Shown piece after piece: positions 26,351 to 34,936 of a DNA stretch of 64,000 nt (positions within the stretch are counted from its first letter, which is position 1; every line of letters begins with the position of its first letter). Source of the DNA: Myxococcota bacterium (GTDB lineage Bacteria > Myxococcota_A > UBA9160 > SMWR01); the NCBI GenBank assembly GCA_039030075.1, contig JBCCEW010000011.1, forward strand, positions 62,001 to 126,000, written 5' to 3'. Made by a program: the position numbers and the translations under genes. The notes under the pieces were generated by a model that worked only from the letters and a program-made list of their open reading frames with translations, was not told where the DNA came from and did no database searches.

Positions 26351-26524
26351 ATGCACCCCAAGATCGCCGCTCTCTTCCTCGCCGGTGTGTCGCTCCTGGC
26401 GGCCGTCGGGCTCTTCGCCGACCCCCTGCATCCGCACTGCGGTAGCGGGGTCTGCGCCTCGCTGCACGCGCTCGACCAGGGCGCCGACACGAGTGCGCCG
26501 GTCGCCCTGCGCCCGACCCGCTAG
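26351..26524 (+). CDS. Small secreted protein of 57 residues
   Basis: 57 residues: an N-terminal hydrophobic stretch (MHPKIAALFLAGVSLLAAVG) that looks like a signal peptide or anchor, then a short tail with two Cys (HPHCGSGVCA). A TTGGAGG-like ribosome-binding site lies about 10 bases before the ATG. It follows the acyltransferase gene in the same direction. Its stop shares a CTAG with the convergent VOC gene. No family is recognised; it could be an oxidised-disulfide mini-protein, but the function is unknown. Confidence 0.55.
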   Translation: MHPKIAALFLAGVSLLAAVGLFADPLHPHCGSGVCASLHALDQGADTSAPVALRPTR

Positions 26525-26961
26525 GCGTCCCCTTCCATCATCTCGACGCGGATCCCGTTCGGGTCCGTGAGAAAGAACATGCGCACCGGCGTCGCGATGT
26601 CGTCGAAGGCGAAGATGGGCGTCGGCTCGCGCCCCTCGGCGCTCGCCCGCGCGTGCGCCGCGTCGAGGTCCGCCACACGGAAGGAGAGCCCGCCCAGTCC
26701 GACCGGGTAGCCCTCGGGCGGCGCTGCCGCTGCGCGCGATACGTCGAGGGTCTCGATCGTGTGCAAGCGGACGGAGCCGGCGCGAACGAAGGTGTCCCGG
26801 ATCCGCACACCCGGGCGACCGAACATCGCGTCCAGGGCGGGCGCCTCGAGCTCCTCGTCCGACTCGAGCTCGGCTCCGAGGCCCTTGCACCAGAAGTCGA
26901 GGGTCGCGTCCGTATCCGCGACATGGACGATCAAGTGACTGACGACGAGCGGAGCGGGCAT
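26521..26961 (-). CDS. VOC-family (glyoxalase/dioxygenase-like) protein
   Basis: 146 residues with one vicinal-oxygen-chelate fold. The metal-ligand pattern H9 (VVSHLIVHVAD), His67 (VRLHTIE) and Glu141 (GIRVEMMEG) is visible, together with FFLTDPNGIRVE, the classical C-terminal motif. The reaction (lyase, isomerase, dioxygenase or fosfomycin-type transferase) is not determined by the motif. It lies next to an LLM oxidoreductase and an SDR dehydrogenase on the same strand, so a shared catabolic pathway is plausible. Confidence 0.85.
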   Translation of the reverse strand: MPAPLVVSHLIVHVADTDATLDFWCKGLGAELESDEELEAPALDAMFGRPGVRIRDTFVRAGSVRLHTIETLDVSRAAAAPPEGYPVGLGGLSFRVADLDAAHARASAEGREPTPIFAFDDIATPVRMFFLTDPNGIRVEMMEGDA

Positions 26962-26989
26962 CGACTCCTCCTTGGCTGTCGAGCGACGA

Positions 26990-27895
26990 CTAGTCGAACG
27001 CGGCGAATAGCTCCTGGAACGCGACGAGCTGGTTTCCCGCCGCCGAGGAGGGCACCAGGATCGGCGTGCGCACGCCAGCGTCGAACCAGGCCTCGAGACC
27101 TTCGCGCACCTCGTTCACCGAGCCGAACAGGGTGCAATCGGCCAGCCAGCGATCGCTCATCAGCTCGGTGAGCCGGTCGCGCTCCCCGTTCTCGATGGCC
27201 TTCTCGATCGCCTCCATCTCCTCGACGTAGCCGGCTTCCTTCCAGTAGTTGCGGTAGTTCGGAAGGTTCACGTACATGACGAGGGTCTTGCGATTGCGCG
27301 CCTTCGCCGCCTCGCGGTCGTCGCTGATGCAGGTGGGCAGCATGTCACCCACGTAGAAGTTCGGATCGTTCCGCTTCGCGTCGGGCAACGCGGCGAGCGA
27401 GGCCTGCATGTGGGAGCGCGATGCGTTCGCGAACACGACGCCCTCGGCGATCTCGCCGGCCAGCGCGACCATGCGCTGCCGCAACCCGGCGACGACCACC
27501 GGCGGCAGCTCTCCGACTCGCTTGGCTCCCTTCAGCCCCTCGACGAACTCTCGCATGTCCGAGAGCGGCTTTCCGGTGCGAAGGCCGAGCCGCGCGTTCA
27601 TCGGCGCATGGCTGACGCCGACGCCGAAGTGGAAACGCCCGCCCGAGAGTTCGTGGATCAGCGCGACGGTCTCGGCGTAGTCGAGAACGTGTCGCGTGTA
27701 GAGGTTGGCGATGGCGGTTCCGAACCGGATCGTCTTCGTGTGGAGCGCCAGGGCTTCGCAGAGCCCGACCGCATCGCCGAAGCTCGCGCAGTAGAGGCCG
27801 GCGAAACCGCGCTTCTCGCATTCGGTGGCGAGCTCGAGGGCGGAACGCCGGCGGCCGGGAACGGCGGCAAGAGCAACGGCGGGGAGTCGGGTCAC
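26990..27895 (-). CDS. LLM-class (luciferase-like) oxidoreductase, probably F420-dependent
   Basis: 301 residues. The TIM-barrel of luciferase-like monooxygenases is recognised by GFAGLYCASFGDA, FGTAIANLYTRH, the GRFHFGVGVSH loop and the PPVVVAGLRQRMV strand. The pattern fits the F420-dependent branch better than FMN-dependent ones, but the cofactor is inferred. I chose the GTG at 27895 because a good AGGAGA ribosome-binding site precedes it by 7 bases. Such enzymes oxidise or reduce hydride-accepting substrates in many catabolic routes. The SDR gene is 23 bases upstream. Confidence 0.85.
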   Translation of the reverse strand: MTRLPAVALAAVPGRRRSALELATECEKRGFAGLYCASFGDAVGLCEALALHTKTIRFGTAIANLYTRHVLDYAETVALIHELSGGRFHFGVGVSHAPMNARLGLRTGKPLSDMREFVEGLKGAKRVGELPPVVVAGLRQRMVALAGEIAEGVVFANASRSHMQASLAALPDAKRNDPNFYVGDMLPTCISDDREAAKARNRKTLVMYVNLPNYRNYWKEAGYVEEMEAIEKAIENGERDRLTELMSDRWLADCTLFGSVNEVREGLEAWFDAGVRTPILVPSSAAGNQLVAFQELFAAFD

Positions 27896-27918
27896 GGGGT
27901 TCTCCTGGTGAAGCGCGT

Positions 27919-28680
27919 TCAGACGGCAGTCAGTCCGCCGTCGATGGCGAGTTCCGAGCCGTTCATATAGCGCGACGCATCGGACGCGAGGTAGAGCACG
28001 AGTTCGCCGATCTCCTGGGGCGTGCCGGCCAGGTAGCGACCGTCTTCGGGCGCGTTGTCGACCGTCGCCGGGTCGACCCCGGTCCGCGCCTGCAAGGAGC
28101 GAATCCCGGGCGTGTCCACGCCGCCGGGGTGGATCGAGTTGCAGCGGATCGGGTCGCCGCGCTCGATGCAGTGGGCCGCGACGCTCTTCGTGAAGCCGCG
28201 CACGGCGGCCTTGCTGGCGCCGTAGACCGCGAAGGTGGGAAAGCCGACCAGCCCGGAAGCCGACGACATGTTGATGATCGAGCCGCCACCGCTCTCGCGC
28301 ATCGCAGCGATGGCGTATTTGCACCCGAGGAAGACGCCCGAGAAGTTCACCGCGAAGACCTTCTCGACGAGGGCCAGGGTCGACGACTCGGGGTCCCCGG
28401 GCTCGATCACCCCGGCGTTGTTCACCAGGACGTCGAGGGGGCCGAAGCGCTCGCGGGTCGCGGCGATGGCGTGCTCCCAGTCGGCCTCCTGGGTGACGTC
28501 GTGGCGCACGAACAGGGCGTCGCTGCCGAGCTCCTTCTCGGCCTCGCGTCCGAGTGACTCGTTCACGTCGGTGATGGCGACCCGCGCGCCCTCCCGCAGC
28601 AGCACTTCGGCGGTGCCCCGACCGATGCCCGACGCACCGCCCGTCACGATCGCCACCTTCCCTGCGACACGTCCCGCCAT
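27919..28680 (-). CDS. Short-chain dehydrogenase/reductase
   Basis: 253 residues, classical SDR. The nucleotide loop is TGGASGIG, with NNAG and the catalytic Tyr/Lys in YGASK; the conserved Ser lies in MSSASG. The aspartate after the second strand (ITDVNE) favours NAD over NADP. It oxidises an alcohol on an unknown substrate. A TAGAAT box at 28723-28728 on the minus strand is followed by a 42-base leader with a GAGAGGAG ribosome-binding site, a conventional promoter layout in contrast to several neighbours. Confidence 0.9.
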   Translation of the reverse strand: MAGRVAGKVAIVTGGASGIGRGTAEVLLREGARVAITDVNESLGREAEKELGSDALFVRHDVTQEADWEHAIAATRERFGPLDVLVNNAGVIEPGDPESSTLALVEKVFAVNFSGVFLGCKYAIAAMRESGGGSIINMSSASGLVGFPTFAVYGASKAAVRGFTKSVAAHCIERGDPIRCNSIHPGGVDTPGIRSLQARTGVDPATVDNAPEDGRYLAGTPQEIGELVLYLASDASRYMNGSELAIDGGLTAV

Positions 28681-28735
28681 GAACGCACTCCTCTCCGGCG
28701 ACTTCCCGTCGCGCGGTGGCGCATTCTAGGCAGAC

Positions 28736-30277
28736 CTAGTCGTCGAGATCCACTTCGTTGGCGATGTCGAAGGTCGTCTCCGAGCCGTCTTCCTCGTCGG
28801 TCGCGGTCAGCTCGGTGCCCACGGCCAGCCCGGCCAGGAAGGCGGTCACGTCGAGGACGTTCCCGTCATCGTCGCGCGTGGTGCCCTGGACGAGCTCGAC
28901 GAACACGCCGTGCAGCATAAAACCGCGCCCACCCAGTGGATCGGTGTCCACGGCCTCGATGGCCCCCGTGAGCTCGACGTCGTCGACGTCTTCCCGTTCG
29001 ATCTCGGTCGCCCGGATCCGCCCATCGCCGACGTCGACCCCGTGCACTTCGAGGAAGTCCCCGACCATCAGCTCCTCGAGGTTCAGATCGTCGTCGCCCC
29101 CGTCGTCGTCTTCGAGACGCAGGGAGGGATCGACCTCGACGATGAGCTGCGAGAACCCCTCCATCCCGGGCGTTCCCTCGACGAGCAGCAGGATCTCGTT
29201 CTGGGCCAGGCGGTCGAGGCCGCCCGTCGCGATCCGGGCCGCGACCTGCGCGTTCGGATCTTCCAGACGCAGGGTCGCTGCGACCAGGATCCCGCCGACG
29301 ACGTCGCCCTCGACCTCGACATAGACCCCGTCCTCGAAGAGCGCCGGCGTGTTCGGCTCGAGGGTGGCGCTGCCGGCGGAGACGGGCAGCCCGTTCACGC
29401 TGAAACTGGAGAGACTCGAGAAGTCGTCGACCACGCCCTGGACTTCGACCGCGGGGCTCCCGATCGGCACGGCCTGGGAGAAGGGCACGAAGGGTCGGAT
29501 CGTCGTGGCCATCACCTCGGGGTTCATGCCCGCCTGCGTCTGGATGCCCTCCACCTCGACGAGCGCGCCAGCGGAAGGCGACATGGTCGGCAGCCCGCTG
29601 CAGTCGGTCGTGCCGCCGCAGACGAACTGAACGGTCGTGGGCCCGATCTCGAAATCGAGAAGGCCGAGGCTGTCGACCCGCCCCTTGAACTCGACCGGGG
29701 TCGCGTTGAGGACGAGGGGGCCCAGATCCTCGAGTCGGGTCGCGCGGATCGTGCCGTCGGTCTCGACCGGGCCGCTGACTTCGACGACGCGGTTCAGCGC
29801 GAGGGTGTCGAAGGTGATGCCTTCGAACACGGTGAGTCCTTCGTCGATCACGACCCGCTGCCCCAGCACCGTGAACTCTCGCTGGTTGGTCTGTCCCATC
29901 ACGTTCACCGGGGTCTGTTCGACCGCGCCGCGGATCGCCTCATCGAAGATCACCGTCGTGGCCGAGCCGGTCGCGCCCGTGGCGTCGCGCGTGCCGTCGA
30001 CGCGCAGGTACATGCCGAGCTCGAGATCCGCTTCGGTGAATGGCGCACCCCCGCCGCCGCGGGTCTCTCCGTCGATCTCGATCGTTCCCGTGGCCGCCAG
30101 GCTCCAGGCCGTGCCGGTCACGAAGAAGCTACCGAAGCCCGTGACCGAGCCCGAGGAGATACCCGTGCCGCCGATCCCGCCACTCGCGACGTCGGTCCCA
30201 CCGCCTCCGCTGCTCCCTCCGCCGCTGCAGGAGAGGCAGAATGCGAGCCCGAAGACGAATGCGAGTCGAGCACTCAC
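28736..30277 (-). CDS. DUF5666 repeat lipoprotein
   Basis: 513 residues. A signal peptide and lipobox (CLSCSGGG, with Cys17 the likely lipidation site) lead into a Gly/Ser linker, then a series of at least five beta-barrel-like DUF5666 units. Units of the type VEVSGPVETDGTIRATRLE and VEGDVVGGILVAATLRLED are recognisable. The tail is Asp/Glu-rich. DUF5666 proteins are surface lipoproteins of unknown function. The GTG start overlaps the stop of the DUF6502 gene (GTGA), a pairing seen in other proteobacteria. Confidence 0.85.
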   Translation of the reverse strand: MSARLAFVFGLAFCLSCSGGGSSGGGGTDVASGGIGGTGISSGSVTGFGSFFVTGTAWSLAATGTIEIDGETRGGGGAPFTEADLELGMYLRVDGTRDATGATGSATTVIFDEAIRGAVEQTPVNVMGQTNQREFTVLGQRVVIDEGLTVFEGITFDTLALNRVVEVSGPVETDGTIRATRLEDLGPLVLNATPVEFKGRVDSLGLLDFEIGPTTVQFVCGGTTDCSGLPTMSPSAGALVEVEGIQTQAGMNPEVMATTIRPFVPFSQAVPIGSPAVEVQGVVDDFSSLSSFSVNGLPVSAGSATLEPNTPALFEDGVYVEVEGDVVGGILVAATLRLEDPNAQVAARIATGGLDRLAQNEILLLVEGTPGMEGFSQLIVEVDPSLRLEDDDGGDDDLNLEELMVGDFLEVHGVDVGDGRIRATEIEREDVDDVELTGAIEAVDTDPLGGRGFMLHGVFVELVQGTTRDDDGNVLDVTAFLAGLAVGTELTATDEEDGSETTFDIANEVDLDD

Positions 30278-31113
30278 GACGCGTCCTCGTCGTCGTTCTC
30301 GTCTTCGACCGAGTGTTCGCGGTAGAAGATGCCGAGCACAGCGCGATGCCGACCGCTGCCCTCCACCTCCGGGTTCGCATCCCGGTCGCTCTTCGCCATG
30401 CGCTCGTCGAGGTGTTCGAGCAGGCGCTGCGCGCGCTTCGCGGCGTCGCGACGCAGCGAAGGCAGGCTCTCCCCAACGAGATTGTCGTAGGAGACCTTGC
30501 GCTGAAAGAACGCATCTTCCGCAGGCTGGGTGAGATTGTGATCGATCGTCTCGACCAGATCCGTCACGTCCAACCCGAGGATCGCGAGCTTCTCCTCTTC
30601 GCCCGTCCGGGGAACGTAGGCACGCGTCACCAGCCGCAGGCGCCCATCGCGGGTGTACTCCGCGGCATCCACCCGCAGCAACTCGTCGAGTACCGCACGC
30701 ACCGGTACATCGCCGCCGAAGCGCTGCACCAGCTCGGTGAACGTGCGCCCTTCGCCCTCGATCGGCAGGGTCGCGGGTCGACCGGCCTTGTCGTTGAAGT
30801 CGGCCTCACGGACCCAGGCGCTGATGACGCGCGCGGCGCGGTTGTATCGCTCGACCGGCGCCGCAGCGGCATCGCCCTCGCGCTGGAGCCGACTCACTTC
30901 CTTGCGCGTCAGGCCGGTCAGGACGGAGACGCGCGAGATCGACGGCTTCCTGCCCGGGACCCCGAACTCCTGCTCCGCGACTTCCACGTACACCTGCTTC
31001 GCGTGATCCGAGAAGACTCCGAACGGCACGCCGTTGCGCAGAAGAATGCGCACCAAGGGCCGCAGCAGCCGGCGAATCGCCGCCGTCAGCGTCGCCCGCA
31101 GCTGTTCACTCAT
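30274..31113 (-). CDS. DUF6502 family protein, possible regulator
   Basis: 279 residues. Residues about 30-80 contain a helix-turn-helix-like segment (ISRVSVLTGLTRKEVSRL), and the rest is helical with an acidic end. The domain is known only as DUF6502 and is typically encoded next to DUF5666 lipoproteins. A DNA-binding role is inferred, not shown. It begins the two-gene unit. Its upstream region (31114-31264) contains an AT-rich ATATTGGGAATTTTAACCC stretch that may hold the promoter. Confidence 0.82.
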   Translation of the reverse strand: MSEQLRATLTAAIRRLLRPLVRILLRNGVPFGVFSDHAKQVYVEVAEQEFGVPGRKPSISRVSVLTGLTRKEVSRLQREGDAAAAPVERYNRAARVISAWVREADFNDKAGRPATLPIEGEGRTFTELVQRFGGDVPVRAVLDELLRVDAAEYTRDGRLRLVTRAYVPRTGEEEKLAILGLDVTDLVETIDHNLTQPAEDAFFQRKVSYDNLVGESLPSLRRDAAKRAQRLLEHLDERMAKSDRDANPEVEGSGRHRAVLGIFYREHSVEDENDDEDAS

Positions 31114-31264
31114 GGGGGCCCTGGATTCCGGGTGCTGCCGATATTGGGAATTTTAACCCAAATCTGGGAGTTGGGAAGCGGGGGGATCCCAGCGGCGCCG
31201 CGGCCCGGCGGAGGCGCCACAACTGCCTGACATGCAAGTGAAAATCGGCCCCCTGAGGCCCACC

Positions 31265-33241
31265 CTATTCGGGGAGCGCGAAGGCCAGCAGCGCGTCGCC
31301 GGTGCCCGTGAGCGGGTTGCCGCCGGCCGCGACCACGACGAACTGACGACTCGACGCGCGCAACCGGTAGGTGGCGGGCGTCGCATTCGCCGTAAACGGA
31401 ATGCGGGTGCGCCAGAGCTCTTCACCCGAGTCGGCATCGAAGGCGCGGAAGTACTTGTCGGTCGTCGCGCCGATGAAATACACGCCGCCCGCCGTCAGCA
31501 GCCCGCCACCGAAGTTGGGGGCACCGAGCTCTCCCCAGAAGGGCAGCGCCCAGACCGGGAACGGCGCCTGATCGCGGGTCGTCCCGAGTGGCACGCGCCA
31601 CCGCACGTCGCCCGTGGCGAGATCGACGGCGGTCAGGCTGCCCCAGGGCGGCGGGTTGCACGGTGCGCCGAAGCTCGAGAAGAAGGGATGTCGGATGACG
31701 CCGTACGGTGTCCCCCGCATCGGGTAGGCCTCGTTCGGGTAGACCAGCGCGCTGGCCGGGAGATCCTCGAAATCGGCCCGCGGCACCAACCGCACCACCA
31801 TCGCGACGTGGGTCTGGTTGGTGATCAAGAGGCCGCGTTCGGGATCGATCGCGACGCCGCCCCAGTTCATGCCACCCGAGGTGTGGGGGTACTGGATGGA
31901 GCCGTGCGTCGTCGGCGGCGTGAACGGCCCCTCCCAGTCGAGCGCCTCGAACTGCTCGACGCAGGAAGCGCGGTCGATCGGCGTGAAGCCGAACAGGTTG
32001 TCCGCGTGGAGCTCGGTGTCGTGGAGCGGCGGCGGGTGGGTCGGAAAGGGCTGGGTGGCGGCGAGCGTCTCCTCGGGAACCCCGGCCTGGGGAACCGGAC
32101 GCTCTTCGACCGGGTAGAGCGGCTCGCCCGTCTCGCGGTCGAGGAGGAAGAGGTGACCCATCTTCGTCGGCTGCACCACCGCCGGACGTCCGCGCCCGAC
32201 AGCGGGGTGTCGAAAGAGCTGGGGCTGCGCGGGGACGTCGTAGTCCCAGACGTCGTGATGCACGGTCTGGTAGTGCCAGACGACGTCTCCGGACTCGGCG
32301 TCGAGGGCCACCGTCGAGCTACCGAAGTGATCGATCCCCCGGCGCGCGCCGCCGAAGCTGTCCGGAGATGGGTTGCCGGTCGGGACGAACACGAGCCCGC
32401 GCTCCTCGTCCCCCGAGAGCAGCGACCACACGTTCGGCGTGCCGCGTTGGTACCACTCGCCTTCGGGCGGGTCGGGCGTCCAGCCGGGCGGGACCGGATC
32501 CCAGGCCCAGCGCAGCTCCCCCGTGCGCACGTCGAAGGCGCGCACCACACCCGAGGGCGCATCGGTCTTCAGCTGATCGGCGACGAGGGCGCCGAGCACG
32601 GCGACGTCTCGGATCACCAGCGGCGGCGAGGTGGGGTAGTACTCCCAATCGGGAACTTCCCCGCCGATGCCCTCGCGCAGGGGGACCCGGCCGCCGTTCC
32701 CGAAGCCTTCGCAAAGGCGCCCGTCGTCGGCGTCGAGGGCGATCAACTCCGAGTCTCGCGTCCCATAGAGGATGCGCTTGCGACATGCTTCCCCGACGCG
32801 CTCGGGGTCGGGGTCCTCCCAGTACGCGACGCCGCGACAGGTGAGGGGGTAGGGGCCGCCGACACCCTTCCCGCGAAGCTCCGGATCGAAGCTCCAACGC
32901 TCCTCCCCGGTCTCGGGGTCGAGCGCAAAGACCCGCATGTAGGGCGTGCAGTAGTAGAGCGTGTCGTTCGTGACGAGCGGCGTCACCTGCAGCGCGGTGG
33001 GTGCCTGCTCGGCGCTGCCGGGGAAGGCGTCGCCGCTGTGGTGGCTCCAGGCGAGCTCCAGGTGCGCGACGTTCTCGCGGTCGACCTGGGTGAGCGCGGA
33101 GTACCGCGAGCCGCCCTTGTCGCCGGCGTACTCGGGCCAGTCGGCGGTGGGGCCCTCGTAGTCGACGCTCGGACTCCCGCATCCCATCGCAGCGATCCAG
33201 ATCGCGGCGGCCCAGCACCCTGCCCGTCGGCTCCTTCGCAT
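31265..33241 (-). CDS. PQQ-dependent alcohol/sugar dehydrogenase, lipoprotein type
   Basis: 658 residues. A signal peptide ends in a lipobox (AAMGC, Cys21), placing it on the periplasmic face of a membrane. The rest is an eight-bladed beta-propeller of the PQQ enzyme group, with GDKGGSRYSALTQ at the start, repeats ending in DAESGDVVW or DLATGDVRW, and NWGGVAIDPERG. It resembles membrane glucose/quinate-type quinoproteins and lacks a cytochrome c CxxCH motif. It oxidises an alcohol or aldose, with PQQ supplied from elsewhere. A TAGAGT box lies 8 bases before the ATG. Confidence 0.9.
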   Translation of the reverse strand: MRRSRRAGCWAAAIWIAAMGCGSPSVDYEGPTADWPEYAGDKGGSRYSALTQVDRENVAHLELAWSHHSGDAFPGSAEQAPTALQVTPLVTNDTLYYCTPYMRVFALDPETGEERWSFDPELRGKGVGGPYPLTCRGVAYWEDPDPERVGEACRKRILYGTRDSELIALDADDGRLCEGFGNGGRVPLREGIGGEVPDWEYYPTSPPLVIRDVAVLGALVADQLKTDAPSGVVRAFDVRTGELRWAWDPVPPGWTPDPPEGEWYQRGTPNVWSLLSGDEERGLVFVPTGNPSPDSFGGARRGIDHFGSSTVALDAESGDVVWHYQTVHHDVWDYDVPAQPQLFRHPAVGRGRPAVVQPTKMGHLFLLDRETGEPLYPVEERPVPQAGVPEETLAATQPFPTHPPPLHDTELHADNLFGFTPIDRASCVEQFEALDWEGPFTPPTTHGSIQYPHTSGGMNWGGVAIDPERGLLITNQTHVAMVVRLVPRADFEDLPASALVYPNEAYPMRGTPYGVIRHPFFSSFGAPCNPPPWGSLTAVDLATGDVRWRVPLGTTRDQAPFPVWALPFWGELGAPNFGGGLLTAGGVYFIGATTDKYFRAFDADSGEELWRTRIPFTANATPATYRLRASSRQFVVVAAGGNPLTGTGDALLAFALPE

Positions 33242-33327
33242 CGCGGCGCACTCTAGCCCGCCACGCCGCTAGAATGCGACGCGGCCTGGCCCCCTCGCGA
33301 GGCTGCGATCGGTGGACAGGAGGACAC

Positions 33328-34092
33328 GTGCCGGGCTTCGTCGGACTCGCGGGCCGCCGCGTCCTCGTGACCGGTGCCGCGAGTGGCATCGCGCGAGCGA
33401 TCGCGCTGCGTCTCGGTGGGGAAGGGGTCCGCGTCGGATTGCTCGATCGGGACGCCGCCGGCGCCGAACAGGTGGCCGCCGCGATTCGGGCGGATCGGGG
33501 CGACGCCTCGTGCCACCCGGCGGACATCAGCGACGCCACCGCGGTCGCAAGCGCCATCGACGCCTTCGAGAGCGACGCGGGCGGGATCGACGGTCTGGTG
33601 AACGGCGCGGGCTGGGACACCGCCGCCGACTTCGTGGCGACGACGCCCGAGGACTGGCGCCGCATCATCGACATCAACCTCTATGGACCGCTCCATGTCA
33701 CCCACGCCGTGTTGTCGCGGATGGCGTCGGAGGGCGCCGGTCGCATCGTGAGCCTGGCCAGCGACGCGGGGCGCGTCGGCTCGTCGGGCGAGTCGGTGTA
33801 CGCCGCGTGCAAGGCGGGGATCGTCGGGTTCTCGAAGTCGATCGCGCGCGAGCACGCGAAAGCCGGTATCACCGTCAACATCGTCTCGCCCGGACCGACC
33901 GACACGCCTCTCTTCGAGAATCTCGACCCCAGCGGCCGCCTCGGTCCTGCCCTCGAACGCGCCATTCCGATGCGCCGGCTCGGCCAGCCGAGTGACTACC
34001 CCGGAATCGTCGCGTTCCTGCTCTCGGACGAAGCGGCCTTCATCACCGGCCAGACCATCAGCGTCTCGGGCGGCCTCACCATGCACGGCTAG
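33328..34092 (+). CDS. badH: BadH-like 2-hydroxycyclohexanecarboxyl-CoA dehydrogenase (SDR)
   Basis: 254 residues, classical SDR: TGAASGIA nucleotide loop, catalytic Ser145 (LASDAGRVGSSGESVY), Tyr158 and Lys162 in YAACK. From memory of Rhodopseudomonas BadH, the segments NGAGWD, SDAGRVGSSGESVYAACK, SPGPTDT and the terminal SGGLTMHG are close matches. It would oxidise the 2-hydroxyl of the alicyclic CoA ester to the ketone. The BadI-like gene follows directly, which strongly supports the assignment. Start is GTG at 33328 with an AGGAGG ribosome-binding site; a TAGAAT box lies 52 bases upstream. Confidence 0.78.
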   Translation: MPGFVGLAGRRVLVTGAASGIARAIALRLGGEGVRVGLLDRDAAGAEQVAAAIRADRGDASCHPADISDATAVASAIDAFESDAGGIDGLVNGAGWDTAADFVATTPEDWRRIIDINLYGPLHVTHAVLSRMASEGAGRIVSLASDAGRVGSSGESVYAACKAGIVGFSKSIAREHAKAGITVNIVSPGPTDTPLFENLDPSGRLGPALERAIPMRRLGQPSDYPGIVAFLLSDEAAFITGQTISVSGGLTMHG

Positions 34093-34142
34093 TTCTCGCA
34101 CGGCGCCCGGCCCGAGACCGCAGCCCAACGGAAGGAACCCCC

Positions 34143-34925
34143 ATGGACTACGAAGACATCCAGTACGACGTTGCGGACCACGTCGCCACCATCACGATCG
34201 ACCGGCCGAAGGTGATGAACGCGTTCCGCGCGAACACCTGTGAAGAGCTGATCCACGCCTTCCACACCGCCGGCGCCGACAAGGACATCGGAGCGATCGT
34301 GCTCACCGGTGCCGGCGAGCGCGCGTTCTGCACCGGCGGCGACCAGAGCGACCACGGCGACGGCAGCTATGGCGGGCGCGGCGCCCTCGGCATGCCGATC
34401 GACGAAGTGCACACGGCGATGCGCGACGCCCCGAAGCCGGTCGTCGCCAAGGTGCGCGGCTACGCGATCGGCGGTGGCAACGTGCTGGCGACGCTCTGCG
34501 ATCTCACCATCGCCGCCGAGAGCGCGATCTTCGGGCAGGTCGGCCCGAGCATGGGTTCGGTCGATCCGGGCTTTGGCACGGCGTACCTGGCGCGCATCGT
34601 GGGGGAGAAGAAGGCGCGCGAGCTCTGGTACCTGTGCCGCCGCTACACCGCCGCCCAGGCCGAGGAGATGGGGCTCGTGAACTGCGTGGTTCCCGACGAC
34701 CAGCTCGACACCGAGGTCGCCCAGTGGTGCTCCGAGCTGGTCGAGCGCAGCCCGACGGCGATCGCGTTGGCGAAGGCTTCGTTCAACGCGGACACCGAGA
34801 GCATCAAGGGGCTCGGCAACATCGCCTTCCAGGCGGTGTCGCTCTACTACGACACCGAAGAGTCGAAGGAAGGCGGTCGGGCGCGTGCCGAGAAGCGCAA
34901 GCCCGAGTTCCGGAAGTACGCGTAG
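34143..34925 (+). CDS. badI: BadI-like 2-ketocyclohexanecarboxyl-CoA hydrolase
   Basis: 260 residues of the crotonase superfamily, closest to BadI and the MenB group. It has the GGDQSDHG loop, the oxyanion hole around GYAIGGGN, and Asp141 in GSVDPGFG, a position recalled as catalytic in BadI. The C-terminus YYDTEESKEG and KRKPEFRKYA matches the BadI ending. It hydrolytically opens the ring of 2-ketocyclohexane-1-carboxyl-CoA to pimeloyl-CoA. It lies 50 bases after the badH-like gene, as in the Rhodopseudomonas order. Confidence 0.8.
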   Translation: MDYEDIQYDVADHVATITIDRPKVMNAFRANTCEELIHAFHTAGADKDIGAIVLTGAGERAFCTGGDQSDHGDGSYGGRGALGMPIDEVHTAMRDAPKPVVAKVRGYAIGGGNVLATLCDLTIAAESAIFGQVGPSMGSVDPGFGTAYLARIVGEKKARELWYLCRRYTAAQAEEMGLVNCVVPDDQLDTEVAQWCSELVERSPTAIALAKASFNADTESIKGLGNIAFQAVSLYYDTEESKEGGRARAEKRKPEFRKYA

Positions 34926-34936
34926 GGCCATCGCAG

